Shown here one piece after another: positions 26,468 to 35,860 of a stretch of DNA of 64,000 nt. The stretch is taken from positions 1,332,391 through 1,396,390 of the forward strand of contig NZ_JADPQH010000001.1 in assembly GCF_019173455.1 (NCBI RefSeq), written 5' to 3'. The translations under genes were made by a program, and so were the position numbers. Position 1 is the first letter of the stretch; every line of letters starts with the position of its first letter. Origin of the DNA: Nesterenkonia sp. Act20. Its GTDB lineage: Bacteria > Actinomycetota > Actinomycetes > Actinomycetales > Micrococcaceae. The notes under the pieces were generated by a model, which had not been told where the DNA came from, searched no databases, and saw only the letters and a program-made list of their open reading frames with translations.

Positions 26468-28839
26468 GCGAGCAGACTGTGACAGACAAAGAATTCAACA
26501 TCGACACCGTGGAGCACGCCTCCACCACCCCGGACACCGACCTGCCCTGGGCGGAGCTTGGCCTGAAGTCCGATGAGTATGACCGGATCGTGGAGATCCT
26601 GGGCAGGCGCCCGACGGCGGCCGAGCTGGCCATGTACTCGGTGATGTGGTCCGAGCACTGCTCGTACAAGTCCTCCAAGGTCCATCTGCGCCAGTTCGGC
26701 GAGAAGGTCACCGAGGAGATGAAGAAGGACCTGATGGTCGGCATCGGTGAGAACGCCGGGGTGACCAACCTCGGTGACGGCTGGGCCGTCACCTTCAAGA
26801 TCGAGTCCCATAATCACCCCAGCTACGTGGAGCCCTACCAGGGGGCCGCCACCGGCGTGGGCGGAATCGTCCGCGACATCATCTCCATGGGCGCACGCCC
26901 GGTCGCCGTGATGGATCCCCTGCGCTTCGGCGATATCGACCACCCCGATACCAAACGCGTGCTGCCCGGAGTGGTCTCTGGCATCGGCGGCTACGGGAAC
27001 TCCCTGGGTCTGCCCAATATCGGCGGTGAGGTCGTCTTCGACTCCGTCTACCAGGACAACCCGCTGGTCAATGCGCTGGCTGTCGGCGTGATGCGCCACG
27101 AGGATATCCGCTTGGCCAACGCCTCAGGCGTGGGCAATAAGGTCGTGCTCTTCGGCGCCCGCACCGGTGGAGACGGCATCGGCGGCGCCTCGGTGCTGGC
27201 CTCAGAGTCCTTCGATGATTCCAAGCCCTCCAAGCGCCCAGCAGTCCAGGTCGGTGACCCCTTCGCCGAGAAGGTGCTGATCGAGTGCTGCCTGGAGCTC
27301 TTCCATGCTGAACTTGTGGAAGGCATCCAGGACCTCGGCGCGGCGGGCATCTCCTGCGCCACCTCGGAGCTGGCCTCCAACGGCGAGGGCGGCATGCACG
27401 TGGAACTGCGGAATGTGCTGCTGCGCGATCCCTCACTGACCCCGGGCGAGATCCTGATGTCGGAGTCCCAGGAACGCATGATGGCAGTGGTCACGCCCGC
27501 CAACGCCGCGGAGTTTGAGCGCGTCATGGCCAAGTGGGAGGTCGAATACTCCTGGCTCGGCGAGGTGACCGACACCGGTCGGCTTATCATCGAATGGGAC
27601 GGCGAGACGATCGTCGACGTGGACCCCCGCACGGTGGCCCACGACGGCCCCGTCTACGAGCGGCCCTATCACCGCCCCTCCTGGCAGGACTCACTGCAGG
27701 CGGACACCTTCCGCTCCTCGCAGGCAGGGCAGAACCTGCCACAGACTGGCCAGGAGCTCGGTCGCGCGCTGGTGGATCTGATGACCAGCCCCAATATGGC
27801 AGATGTCTCCTGGATCACCGACCAGTTCGACCGCTTCGTCGGCGGCAACACCGCTCTCTCCCAGCCCGATGACTCCGGCGTGATCCGGGTGGATGAAGAG
27901 ACCGGGCTCGGCGTCGCGCTCTCCACCGATGCCAATGCGCGCTATGCCTATCTGGACCCCTATACAGGGGCGCAGCTTGCCCTGGCGGAGTCCTACCGCA
28001 ACGTGGCCACCACCGGTGCGATCCCGATGGCGGTCTCGGACTGCCTAAACTTCGGCTCGCCGGAGGATCCCGAGGTCATGTGGCAGTTCGCCGAGGCCGT
28101 CCGCGGGCTTGCCGATGGCTGCCAGCAGCTGGGCATCCCGGTGACCGGCGGCAACGTCTCGCTGTACAACCAGACGGCGGGCCGCGCCATCCATCCCACT
28201 CCTGTGGTGGGCGTGCTCGGCAAGTTCGACGACGTCGGACGGCGCACCCCCTCGGGCTACGAGCGCTGGGCCGATGGTCAGGCGATCTACCTGCTCGGCG
28301 TGACGGCCGATGAGCTCGACGGCTCCGAGTTTGCCCGCGGACGCGGCCACCTGGGCGGGCTGCCCCCCGCGGTGGACCTTGAGGCAGAGAAGAAGCTCGG
28401 CGAGATCCTGATCAACGCCTCCCGCGACGGCATGATCGACGCCGCCCACGATCTCTCCGAAGGCGGCCTCGCGGCCGGCCTCGCCGAGATGAGCCTGCGC
28501 TTCGGCGTGGGTGCCCGGGTGGCCGTGGATGGGATCTGCGAGCGCGACGGTGTCGATCCCTTCACCGCGCTCTTCAGCGAGTCCCAGGCCCGTGCACTGG
28601 TCGCGCTGCCACGGTCGGAGGAGCTGCGCTTCACCGATATGACCTCCGCTCGTGGCTTCGCGGCGCTGCGGATCGGCATCGTGGATGCCACCTCGGGCGA
28701 CCTCGAGGTGGCCGGACCGTTCGACGGCGGCAGCTTCACGATCGGCATCGACGAGCTGCGTGAGGCGTGGAGCGCGGTCATCCCCTCGCGCTTCGCCGGC
28801 CTGGGTGAGGCCACCGAGGCGGTCCGTCAGGAGAAGTGA
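26464..28839 (+). CDS. purL: Phosphoribosylformylglycinamidine synthase subunit PurL
   Basis: ATP-dependent synthetase subunit of the small (PurSQL) type, 791 residues. [14 protein letters not shown] carries the conserved EHCS, followed by [43 protein letters not shown] and, in the second half, [11 protein letters not shown] and [15 protein letters not shown]. All are diagnostic of PurL. An N-terminal extension of about 30 residues is present. Starts within the purQ stop (GTGA overlap). Confidence 0.96.
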   Translation: MSEQTVTDKEFNIDTVEHASTTPDTDLPWAELGLKSDEYDRIVEILGRRPTAAELAMYSVMWSEHCSYKSSKVHLRQFGEKVTEEMKKDLMVGIGENAGVTNLGDGWAVTFKIESHNHPSYVEPYQGAATGVGGIVRDIISMGARPVAVMDPLRFGDIDHPDTKRVLPGVVSGIGGYGNSLGLPNIGGEVVFDSVYQDNPLVNALAVGVMRHEDIRLANASGVGNKVVLFGARTGGDGIGGASVLASESFDDSKPSKRPAVQVGDPFAEKVLIECCLELFHAELVEGIQDLGAAGISCATSELASNGEGGMHVELRNVLLRDPSLTPGEILMSESQERMMAVVTPANAAEFERVMAKWEVEYSWLGEVTDTGRLIIEWDGETIVDVDPRTVAHDGPVYERPYHRPSWQDSLQADTFRSSQAGQNLPQTGQELGRALVDLMTSPNMADVSWITDQFDRFVGGNTALSQPDDSGVIRVDEETGLGVALSTDANARYAYLDPYTGAQLALAESYRNVATTGAIPMAVSDCLNFGSPEDPEVMWQFAEAVRGLADGCQQLGIPVTGGNVSLYNQTAGRAIHPTPVVGVLGKFDDVGRRTPSGYERWADGQAIYLLGVTADELDGSEFARGRGHLGGLPPAVDLEAEKKLGEILINASRDGMIDAAHDLSEGGLAAGLAEMSLRFGVGARVAVDGICERDGVDPFTALFSESQARALVALPRSEELRFTDMTSARGFAALRIGIVDATSGDLEVAGPFDGGSFTIGIDELREAWSAVIPSRFAGLGEATEAVRQEK

Positions 28840-28885
28840 CAGCTGGCGTGTCAGACGATGACCGAGCGCCCCGGTGGGCCTCGCT

Positions 28886-28905
28886 TAGGATGGAGACGAA
28901 TCCTA
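28886..28905. promoter_or_regulatory. Inverted repeat in front of the orphan receiver gene
   Basis: TAGGAT (28886) and ATCCTA (28900) form a 6-base dyad with an 8-base gap, ending just before the AGGAG ribosome-binding site. TAGGAT also fits a -10 hexamer, so this may be promoter plus operator, giving the receiver gene its own transcript after purL. Confidence 0.4.
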
Positions 28906-28918
28906 GGAGAGGAACACT

Positions 28919-29293
28919 ATGCCGGAGACCCACCGGGCGCTCGTGATCGAGGACGACGACGATATCCGTCGCCTTCTCGAGATGGTGCTGACCCAGGCCG
29001 GATTCGGCGTGGACACCGTGCCCAATGGCGAAGCTGGCGTGGCCAAGGCCGCCGGTGGAGACTACGCCCTGATCAGCGTGGATGTGGGCCTGCCCGATAT
29101 CGACGGGCTCGAAGTCGTGCGTCGCGTGCGCCCGAGCTTCAGTGGTCGGATCGTCATGGTCAGCGCCCGCTCATCAGCTGCGGACCAGGCCTCCGGCCAA
29201 ACCGCCGGTGCTGACCTCTACATCACCAAACCCTTCCGACCACGGGAGCTCAAGCAGAAGTTCCTCGACCTGGTCTCCGCGGAGATGTCCTAG
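28919..29293 (+). CDS. Single-domain response regulator (receiver only)
   Basis: A 124-residue CheY-like protein with no output domain. Receiver chemistry is complete: acidic cluster IEDDDD near residue 10-14, phospho-acceptor Asp in LISVDVGLPDIDG (about residue 55), Ser in VMVSARSS, and Lys in LYITKPFRP. The AGGAG ribosome-binding site is well spaced from ATG 28919. It is convergent with the glycosyltransferase/histidine kinase operon and is their only nearby candidate response regulator. Confidence 0.9.
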   Translation: MPETHRALVIEDDDDIRRLLEMVLTQAGFGVDTVPNGEAGVAKAAGGDYALISVDVGLPDIDGLEVVRRVRPSFSGRIVMVSARSSAADQASGQTAGADLYITKPFRPRELKQKFLDLVSAEMS

Positions 29294-29306
29294 GGAGATG
29301 TCCTAG
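29281..29306. repeat. 13-base tandem duplication spanning two convergent stop codons
   Basis: GGAGATGTCCTAG is repeated twice without change. The first copy contains the TAG of the receiver gene and the second supplies the TAG of the glycosyltransferase gene on the other strand. Confidence 0.85.
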
Positions 29307-31153
29307 GCAGCGACAAACCGTGCGCGGATCTCCTCCACGGTCTCCTCACCTATGGCAGAGATGATCGGAAGCTCGCGGCGCATCGAGGCGTAGTCCTCGG
29401 CGTCGAGAGAGTTCCCAAGATCCTTGGCGCACTGGGCGAGGCGCTTCGCCCCCAGCATCTCGGAGGAGACCCGGATGCTGGCAAGCGCATCCGCCGTCGC
29501 CACGTGGTCATCGGCCGCGGCCGCGAGCCGCAGGTTCGCCCATCGTCGCGGCCAGATGAGTCCGAAGGTGTTGACCAGTTCCCTGGCGAAGTCTTCGGCG
29601 CCGTCGAGCTCCTCGGCCAGGCTGGTGATGATCTCCGCATCCAGCAGCGGCAGACGACGCAGCTCCTCGCGCAGTCCGAGCATCGGCATCAGCAGGTGAT
29701 CGGCGTTCCGCGCGGTCTTCGCCCACGAGGTCTGTCCCCTGGCCATGCGCGTCATGGCCCGCGGGTAGTAGATGTAGATCAGGTAGATGTAGAAGACATA
29801 CGCGACGCCGAGGAAGAAGCTGCTGAGCAGGCTCACATCCTCGCGACAGCAGTATTTGTAGAAGATTCCCCAGAGGAAGTACGGCAGGATCACAAGTACG
29901 GCAGCCAGCACGATGATCCACTCCACGGGATTGCCGAAGCTGAACCCGAACCGGCCCTCCACGGCTGCCAGGATGATCAGCACCGGAGCGAGCACCAGAT
30001 TGATCATGAGCAGCCCCGGCTGTCCCATGAAGAAGTGGATCTCCGCCCAGCCCGAGCGTCGAAGATTGCCGCTCCTCCGCAGCGCCGAGAGCAGCTCGGC
30101 GCATTCCATGTTTCCCTGCGCCCAGCGTGTGCGCTGGGTCAGCAGGCGCCGCGTATAGGGCAGCGCCTCCTGTGAGACGTGTGCTTCTGGAACATAGTGC
30201 GTGCGGTGCCCCCGGGTGATGATGTTGAGCCCAAGCTCGTAGTCCTCACTGAGCTTCCTGCCCCAGGGTTGGCCGTACTCGGCGTCGAGATCGTCGAGCA
30301 CCGAAAGCCGGGTGAACTGCCCGTTGCCGCCCATTCCCACGGTCCCGGTCTTGATCCGCAGCATCTGCATCGCCGAGTTCGAGGTGCGGAATTCGATGTC
30401 CTGCATGCGGATCAGCGCCCGGCCCACGAAGTTCTTCAACGGTCCGGAGCGTGGACGAGGCCTGCGATCGCCGCGGTTCTTCATCCACACCTCCAGCTGC
30501 ACCGCCCCGACCGTGTCCTCGCCGAAGGCATCGGCGCCGGCGAGCAGGTCGAGAGCGTTGCCGGAGAGAAAGCCATCGGCGTCGAGCACGCCGATGACCG
30601 TGCGGTGCCGGTCTCTGCGGTCCTCCCCCACGGTTGAGGAGATCACGCGGTAGGCCGCATTCAGCGCGTGGCCCTTGCCGGTCCGCGCGTCGGGTCGGCG
30701 GCGGGAGATGAGGTGGACCTTGTCGTCGAAGTCTTGAAGTTTTCGCACGATCGTGGCGGTCGCGTCTTCGCTGTCATCGTCGATGACCCAGACATGCAGT
30801 CCGGGGAAGGTCGTTCGTGCCGCCGAGACGGTCTCGGCGATGACGCTCTCCTCATCCCGGCAGGGAATCATCACGTGCCAGGTCAGCGCATTGGGGTCTC
30901 CCTTTCGGTTCGGTCGGCGAAACAGGTAGGAGTGGATGAGCAGGGTGATATAGGTCAGCGCCAGCGAGGAGATCACGGTGACGGTGACGAGTCCGGAATC
31001 GCGGACCGGCTCGGCCCCGAAATCACCGAAGGCTCCCGAGAAGCAGAAGACGAGGGCGGCGATGCTGCCATAGAGCCCACAGGTGATGAAGACCATTGTG
31101 GAGACTCGACGGGTCCGCGGCCGGGTCGACTGATTCTTCGGCGCTGGTGACAT
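29303..31153 (-). CDS. Membrane glycosyltransferase family 2 with C-terminal Hpt-like domain
   Basis: A 616-residue protein. Two N-terminal helices (about 21-40 and 55-76) precede a cytoplasmic GT-A domain with VIDDDSEDAT (125-127), GVLDADGF (DxD, 191-193), LSEDYELGL (303-304) and QRTRWAQG (340-344), the D,D,D,QxxRW set of processive synthases such as cellulose/hyaluronan/poly-GlcNAc synthases. Three more helices follow (about 373-463). Residues 503-585 (LLDAEIITSLAEELDGAEDF to GAKRLAQCAKDLG) resemble a histidine phosphotransfer (Hpt) four-helix bundle. In the motif where Hpt domains read AHTLKGSSANLGA, this protein reads LASIRVSSEMLGA, so the phospho-accepting His is replaced by Ala (about residue 558). 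It starts 14 bases after the kinase stop, on the same transcript. Product unknown; a secreted polysaccharide is likely. Confidence 0.85.
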   Translation of the reverse strand: MSPAPKNQSTRPRTRRVSTMVFITCGLYGSIAALVFCFSGAFGDFGAEPVRDSGLVTVTVISSLALTYITLLIHSYLFRRPNRKGDPNALTWHVMIPCRDEESVIAETVSAARTTFPGLHVWVIDDDSEDATATIVRKLQDFDDKVHLISRRRPDARTGKGHALNAAYRVISSTVGEDRRDRHRTVIGVLDADGFLSGNALDLLAGADAFGEDTVGAVQLEVWMKNRGDRRPRPRSGPLKNFVGRALIRMQDIEFRTSNSAMQMLRIKTGTVGMGGNGQFTRLSVLDDLDAEYGQPWGRKLSEDYELGLNIITRGHRTHYVPEAHVSQEALPYTRRLLTQRTRWAQGNMECAELLSALRRSGNLRRSGWAEIHFFMGQPGLLMINLVLAPVLIILAAVEGRFGFSFGNPVEWIIVLAAVLVILPYFLWGIFYKYCCREDVSLLSSFFLGVAYVFYIYLIYIYYPRAMTRMARGQTSWAKTARNADHLLMPMLGLREELRRLPLLDAEIITSLAEELDGAEDFARELVNTFGLIWPRRWANLRLAAAADDHVATADALASIRVSSEMLGAKRLAQCAKDLGNSLDAEDYASMRRELPIISAIGEETVEEIRARFVAA

Positions 31154-31166
31154 GGAGGGGTCCTGT

Positions 31167-32871
31167 TCAGATCCGCACGTCGAGAGCGCGCTGGGTGAAA
31201 TCGTTGTTCAACGTAAAGGTGAATCGCGCGCCTTCCCCGGGAGCCGATCGGACGGTGATGGTTCCCCCATGCGCCTCGATGATGGACTGCGAGAGCGCGA
31301 GGCCGAGGCCGGCCCCTGCCGTCTCGGACTGTCGAGCCGCGGGGGCGCGGTAGAAGGGAGTGAAGACCTGGCTCGCCTCGGACTGAGTCATCCCCGGACC
31401 GTCGTCGGTGACATTCACGGTCAGGCTCTCGCCACCGCTGGGGGTGCTCGCTAGGACTGTCACATGCCCCCCCAGACGGCGTGTACTTCAATGCATTGCC
31501 GACGAGGTTGTCCATGACCTGAGAGATGCGCAGGTGATCGGCGATGATGGTCGCACCGGCGTCCAGGTCGAGGTCCAGCGTGATGTTGCGTCGCTCCGCC
31601 ATCGGCTGGAACCCGGTCACGCAGTCGGTGATCAGCTGCTGCACGTCGACCGGTTCGAGGTTCAGCGTCAGTCGGCCCACGGCGGCCTGCTGCTCCAGCA
31701 GCAGATCCTCCACCAGTTTGCTGAGCTTCTCGGCATTGCGTCGGATCACGCCGAGCTGGTCCTCCGCCTCATCCCGCACTGCCGACGCCGGCAGCTCTTG
31801 CAGCGTGTCCTCGGTGAAGTCGGTGAAACCCACGATCGAGGTCAGCGGCGTGCGCATTTCATGGGAGACCGTGGCGATGATCTCGTGCTGGGCGCGCAGA
31901 AGATTGTATTGATCGGTCACGTCGCGGAAGATCAGGAAAGAGGCGTCCCGGGTGCCATCATCGGCGAGCACGGCCCGGGCTGTGACCGAGATGACGCGCT
32001 GCTCCGGGCCAGGGTTGCCGGCGAGGAACTCCACGTTGTCAAACTCTTCACCCTTGTTGGCGCGAGCGGCTGGGCGGTTCAGTTCGGGGATCGGGGTGCC
32101 GTCAGTGTAGAAGAGCAGGTGGCCTGCCTCCGTCCGGTCCGAGTTGCTCGGCGGGGAGGCGTAGGCATGGATCTCACGTTGCGCACTGTTCGTCATCACA
32201 TCGTGGCCGGCGGTGTCCATCACGAGCACCCCGACGTTCAGGTTCTCCAACACCCCGCGCAGCAGTCTGTCGGTGCGCTCCAGCTGCGTCAGCGACTCGA
32301 GCTCGCTCATCAGCGCACGCTTGGCCTCGATGCTGTTGGCCTCGAGGCTCTGCATAATCCCGACCACGGCGAAGGACATGAGCGCCAGAGCCACCGGCAG
32401 GACCGTGTATCTCGAGAACGACGCCACGTTGAGATCATCACTGATGGCCAGCAGCGAGGGAATGCTGATCGAGAGGACCACCATCAGCACGGCGACGGCG
32501 GCACCCCTGAGCCGGAACCGCACCACCAGCCACAGCGAGGGCACCAGGCTTAGATTGGAGATCACCGCGCCGTCGGGATAGGTGGCGTAGCGGCAGATGC
32601 CGCAGGCCACGATGCTGCTGATAGGCACCAGCCATTCCAGCGCCGGAGGCAGGCCGGCGCGCGGGGACATCGCGACCACTGCCGTGGCAGCGAACAGAAG
32701 TCCGAGCCCCAGCATCACCCGGAAGAGGGAGGTGGTCGCTGGCTCGAAGATCGCCAGTGCCACGGTGGGCGCGGTCAGGACCGCCAGAAAGGTGAGCTGC
32801 TGGACGAGGGCGAACGTCTTGCCGCCGGAGTGGTAGAACAACGCCCCCACAAAGGTCCCAATACGCGTCAT
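31167..32871 (-). pseudogene. Membrane sensor histidine kinase, frameshifted in a G7 tract
   Basis: Six or so hydrophobic helices (residues 20-175), a short coiled linker, a PAS-like domain (about 205-325), then H337 in ATVSHEMRTPLTSIVGF and the N-box DNLVGNALKYTPSGG. At the run of seven Gs (C7 at 31467-31473 on the plus strand) the frame breaks. One base fewer restores GHVTVLAST, DDGPGM (G1), FTPFYRAP (F) and GAGLGLALSQSIIEAHGG (G2), ending at 31167. All kinase motifs are therefore intact across two frames. Restored length is about 567 residues. As read, the protein loses its ATP-binding lid and would be inactive. Possibilities: sequencing error, recent mutation or reversible slippage. It is first in the operon with the Hpt-like glycosyltransferase. 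Confidence 0.85.
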
Positions 32872-32947
32872 GATGTGACACTTTACTGGGACAAGAGCTG
32901 CATCCCCGCGTTGACCTGGAACGAATCAGGAATCCGCCAGAGCTGAG

Positions 32948-33901
32948 TCAGAGGCGCAGGGACCTCTGCACGCTGACCAGCGCCTCGGCCGAGACCCGCA
33001 GCGCGGCAGCCTCGGCCTCGTCGAAGGGGGTCGTGACCACCGGCTCAGCCCCTCGGGCGGAGACCACGGTGGGGATGGACAGCGCCACACCGTCGATGCC
33101 GAGAAAGCCGTTGAGCACGCTGCTCACCGGCAGGATCGCGTGCTCATCATGGAGCACGGCCTCCACGATCCGCGCGGCAGACAGGCCGATGGCGTAATTG
33201 GTGGCTCCTTTGCCGGCGATCACCTGGTAGGCCGCGTTGCGCACCTCGTGCGAGAGGGCATCGAGCTCCTCCGGGTGGAAGACCCTGGTCCCGTCCCGCT
33301 CCCAGTCCAGCAGCGGGGTCACGCCGATGCTCGCAGAGGACCACAGCGGGAACTCGGTGTCTCCGTGCTCGCCGACGATATGGGCATGCACGCTGGACTG
33401 TGCGACTCCGGCCCGCTGGGCGAGCTTCCAGCGCAGCCTCGCGGTGTCCAGCACGGTGCCGGAGGAGAAGACCCGGCTGCTGGGGAGTCCGGAGATCTGC
33501 TGCGCCGCCACGGTGAGCACGTCGCAGGGATTGGTCACCAGCACGTAGACGGCATCGGGCGCGCGCTCGAGCAGCTGCGGCAGCATTCGGCGCAGGATCC
33601 CCACATTGGTGGCGGCGAGATCCAGGCGCGTCTGCCCGGGGTGCTGCTTGGCTCCGGCGGTGATGACGACGACGTCGGCACCTTCCACGTGTTTGAGGTC
33701 CGCGCCGCCGGAGATGTCGCTTGCTCCCGTGAACTGGCTGCCATGAGCCAGGTCGAGCACTTCAGCGTCCACGCGGGCGGCGTCGATGTCGTAGAGCCGC
33801 ACGTGCCGGGCGGAGCCGCGGATCATGGCCGCATACGCCGTGGCGGTGCCCACGCTGCCGGCGCCGATGATGGCCAGTGTGGAGTTCTCGATGACGCTCA
33901 T
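32948..33901 (-). CDS. ldh: L-lactate dehydrogenase
   Basis: Interconverts pyruvate and L-lactate with NADH. A 317-residue protein with LAIIGAGSVGTATAYAAMIRG, VVITAGAKQHPGQTRLDL (the Q before the substrate-binding Arg favours lactate over malate dehydrogenase), VTNPCDVLTVAA and the active-site His in AHIVGEHGDTEFPLWSSA. ATG at 33901 begins the fold at the right place; the long upstream frame extension is spurious. Confidence 0.92.
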   Translation of the reverse strand: MSVIENSTLAIIGAGSVGTATAYAAMIRGSARHVRLYDIDAARVDAEVLDLAHGSQFTGASDISGGADLKHVEGADVVVITAGAKQHPGQTRLDLAATNVGILRRMLPQLLERAPDAVYVLVTNPCDVLTVAAQQISGLPSSRVFSSGTVLDTARLRWKLAQRAGVAQSSVHAHIVGEHGDTEFPLWSSASIGVTPLLDWERDGTRVFHPEELDALSHEVRNAAYQVIAGKGATNYAIGLSAARIVEAVLHDEHAILPVSSVLNGFLGIDGVALSIPTVVSARGAEPVVTTPFDEAEAAALRVSAEALVSVQRSLRL

Positions 33902-33968
33902 GGGCTCAGCTTCGCACAGCGCGACTCGGCTGGACAGGGTCAGGCTGCAGGGATCAGTGCAGCTGGGG

Positions 33969-34322
33969 TCAGTGCCAGCAGAGGCAGAAGGGGTGCCCGG
34001 CAGGGTCGGCGTAGACGTTGAAGCGCTGCCTGCCGGTGGCCATCTGCAGCACCGTGGCACCGAGTTCGACGGCCTCAGCGTGGGCTGAGGCGATGTCCTC
34101 GACGTCGAGGTCCAGGTGGATCTGCTGTGGCTGGCCATCGGGCCACTGTGGAGGCTGGTGATCCGGGGCCAGCTGCACCGCCACAGGTGCCGCGCCTTGG
34201 ACCATGACGGTGTGCCAGTCCTCTTCGGCCTGCACCTCACCTCCCAGCATCCGGGCCCAGAACCTGCTCTCGGCGTCGAGGTCGGCTGCGTCGAAGACGA
34301 CAGTGGTCGCGGTGATCTTCAT
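33969..34322 (-). CDS. VOC-family (glyoxalase/bleomycin-resistance fold) protein
   Basis: The 117-residue protein starts MKITATTVVFDAADLDAES with a paired beta-alpha-beta-beta-beta fold: FWARMLGGEV, QIHLDLDVEDIASAHAEAV and NVYADPAGHPFCLCWH. It is typical of small VOC proteins of unknown substrate. I chose ATG 34322; the upstream frame extension to 34358 lacks homology-like sequence. Confidence 0.8.
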   Translation of the reverse strand: MKITATTVVFDAADLDAESRFWARMLGGEVQAEEDWHTVMVQGAAPVAVQLAPDHQPPQWPDGQPQQIHLDLDVEDIASAHAEAVELGATVLQMATGRQRFNVYADPAGHPFCLCWH

Positions 34323-34390
34323 GGCGTCCAGTCTCCGCCGCGGCACCGGGGCGGTCAAGGACGCAAACCGCAGGCTCAGCGCAGCTCAGC

Positions 34391-35170
34391 TCAGAACGGG
34401 TTGAGCAGCCGGTGCACGAAGCGCTGGGTTCGCTCCTGTGCCGGTTCGCGCAGGACAGTCTCCGCGGGGCCCTGCTCCACGACCACACCCTCGTCCATGA
34501 AGACCACGGTATCGGCGACCTCTCGTGCGAAGGCGAGCTCGTGGGTGACCAGGACCATGGTCCAGCCCTCCTCGGCGAGCTCCTTGATCACACGGAGCAC
34601 GTCGCCCACCAGCTCGGGGTCGAGTGCGGAGGTCGGCTCATCGAAGAGCAGCAGCGAGGGCTCCTGGGCCAGGGCGCGCACGATGCCTACGCGCTGCTGC
34701 TGACCCCCGGAGAGTTCGTGCGGGTAGTTGTCACGCTTCTCGGCCAGGCCGACTCGCTCTAGGAGCCGTTCGGCGCGCTGCGTGGCGTCGGCCTTGGAGC
34801 GCTTCTGCACCTGGACGGGACCCTCGATCACGTTCTGCAGCACGGTCTTGTGCGGGAAGAGGTTGTAGCCCTGGAAGACCATGGCCGAACGGGTACGCAG
34901 CGATTCCTTCTCGCGCCTGCTGGTCTTCGCGCCGAAGGTCACCGCGGGCCCCCCGGAGAAGGCCACCGTGCCGGCGTCGGGCTGCTCCAGACCATTGAGG
35001 CACCGCAGCACCGTGGTCTTTCCGGACCCGGAGGGCCCGATCAGCGCGAGCACCTGGCCTGACTTCACCTGCAGATCGATGGAGCGCAGCACCTCGTTGT
35101 CTCCGAAGGACTTGTTCAACCCGGAGACTTCGAGCAGCGGCGTCTCGCCGAGACGATCAGTGGGCGACAT
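34391..35170 (-). CDS. Polar amino acid ABC transporter ATP-binding protein
   Basis: A 259-residue ATPase of the GlnQ/HisP type: [18 protein letters not shown] (Walker A), [16 protein letters not shown] (Q-loop), [15 protein letters not shown] (signature), [17 protein letters not shown] (Walker B), [11 protein letters not shown] (switch). It overlaps the permease gene by 14 bases. Last gene of the binding protein-permease-ATPase operon. Neighbouring metNIQ makes cystine or another sulfur compound a reasonable but unproven substrate. Confidence 0.9.
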   Translation of the reverse strand: MSPTDRLGETPLLEVSGLNKSFGDNEVLRSIDLQVKSGQVLALIGPSGSGKTTVLRCLNGLEQPDAGTVAFSGGPAVTFGAKTSRREKESLRTRSAMVFQGYNLFPHKTVLQNVIEGPVQVQKRSKADATQRAERLLERVGLAEKRDNYPHELSGGQQQRVGIVRALAQEPSLLLFDEPTSALDPELVGDVLRVIKELAEEGWTMVLVTHELAFAREVADTVVFMDEGVVVEQGPAETVLREPAQERTQRFVHRLLNPF

Positions 35171-35825
35171 AGCGGTCCAATCTCCGTTCGAGCCTGTCTT
35201 GAATCATGGTGAGCACCAGGCAGAAGCACCAGTAGATCACTGCGGCCTCCACGTAGATGATCATGAACTCCTGGCTGAACGCGGCGATCTCCTGGGCCAC
35301 GCGGAAGAGCTCGGTGACCAGGATGAGCGAGGCCAGTGAGGTGTCCTTGACCAGGGAGATGAAGGTGTTCGACAGCGGCGGCACCGAGACCCGCAGCGCC
35401 TGCGGGAGGATCAGCCGCCACAGCGCCTGGTTGCGGGACATCCCGATCGTGTAGCCCGCCTCCCACTGGCCCTTGGGCACGGAGAGGATGGAGGCGCGGA
35501 TGATCTCCGCGGCATAGCCGCCGACGTTCATCGAGAAGGCGATGGCGGCGCTGGGCCAGGGATCGATGGTCACCCCGACCGAGGGCAGGCCGTAGAAGAT
35601 CACGAACAGCTGCACCAGCAGCGGGGTGCCGCGGATGATCGAGATGTAGACCCTCGCGATGCCCGAGAACAGCCGATTGCCGCTGATGCGCATCATGGCC
35701 AGCACCAGCGCCAGGGCCAGTCCCAACGTGAAGCTTGCAAGGGTGAGCGGGATGGTGCCGGTCAGGCCGCCACGCAAGAGTGGCCAGAAAGACTCGGCGA
35801 CCAGCGTCCAATCGATGTCGATCAC
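35157..35825 (-). CDS. Polar amino acid ABC transporter permease
   Basis: The permease has 222 residues and about five hydrophobic segments. [20 protein letters not shown] and the EAA loop [20 protein letters not shown] are typical of His/Glu/Gln/cystine permeases. GTG start at 35825, 35 bases downstream of the binding-protein gene. Probably functions as a homodimer because only one permease gene is present. Confidence 0.9.
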   Translation of the reverse strand: MIDIDWTLVAESFWPLLRGGLTGTIPLTLASFTLGLALALVLAMMRISGNRLFSGIARVYISIIRGTPLLVQLFVIFYGLPSVGVTIDPWPSAAIAFSMNVGGYAAEIIRASILSVPKGQWEAGYTIGMSRNQALWRLILPQALRVSVPPLSNTFISLVKDTSLASLILVTELFRVAQEIAAFSQEFMIIYVEAAVIYWCFCLVLTMIQDRLERRLDRYVAH

Positions 35826-35860
35826 AGCTGAAGCCTAACGGGAGATGCTGGGGTGGAGGC

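Noticed and set aside
30973-31466. Continuation of the histidine kinase frame past the G7 tract into the glycosyltransferase gene
   Set aside because: The residues after TPSGG in that frame are Arg/Pro/His-rich and non-homologous; the real kinase continues in the other frame.
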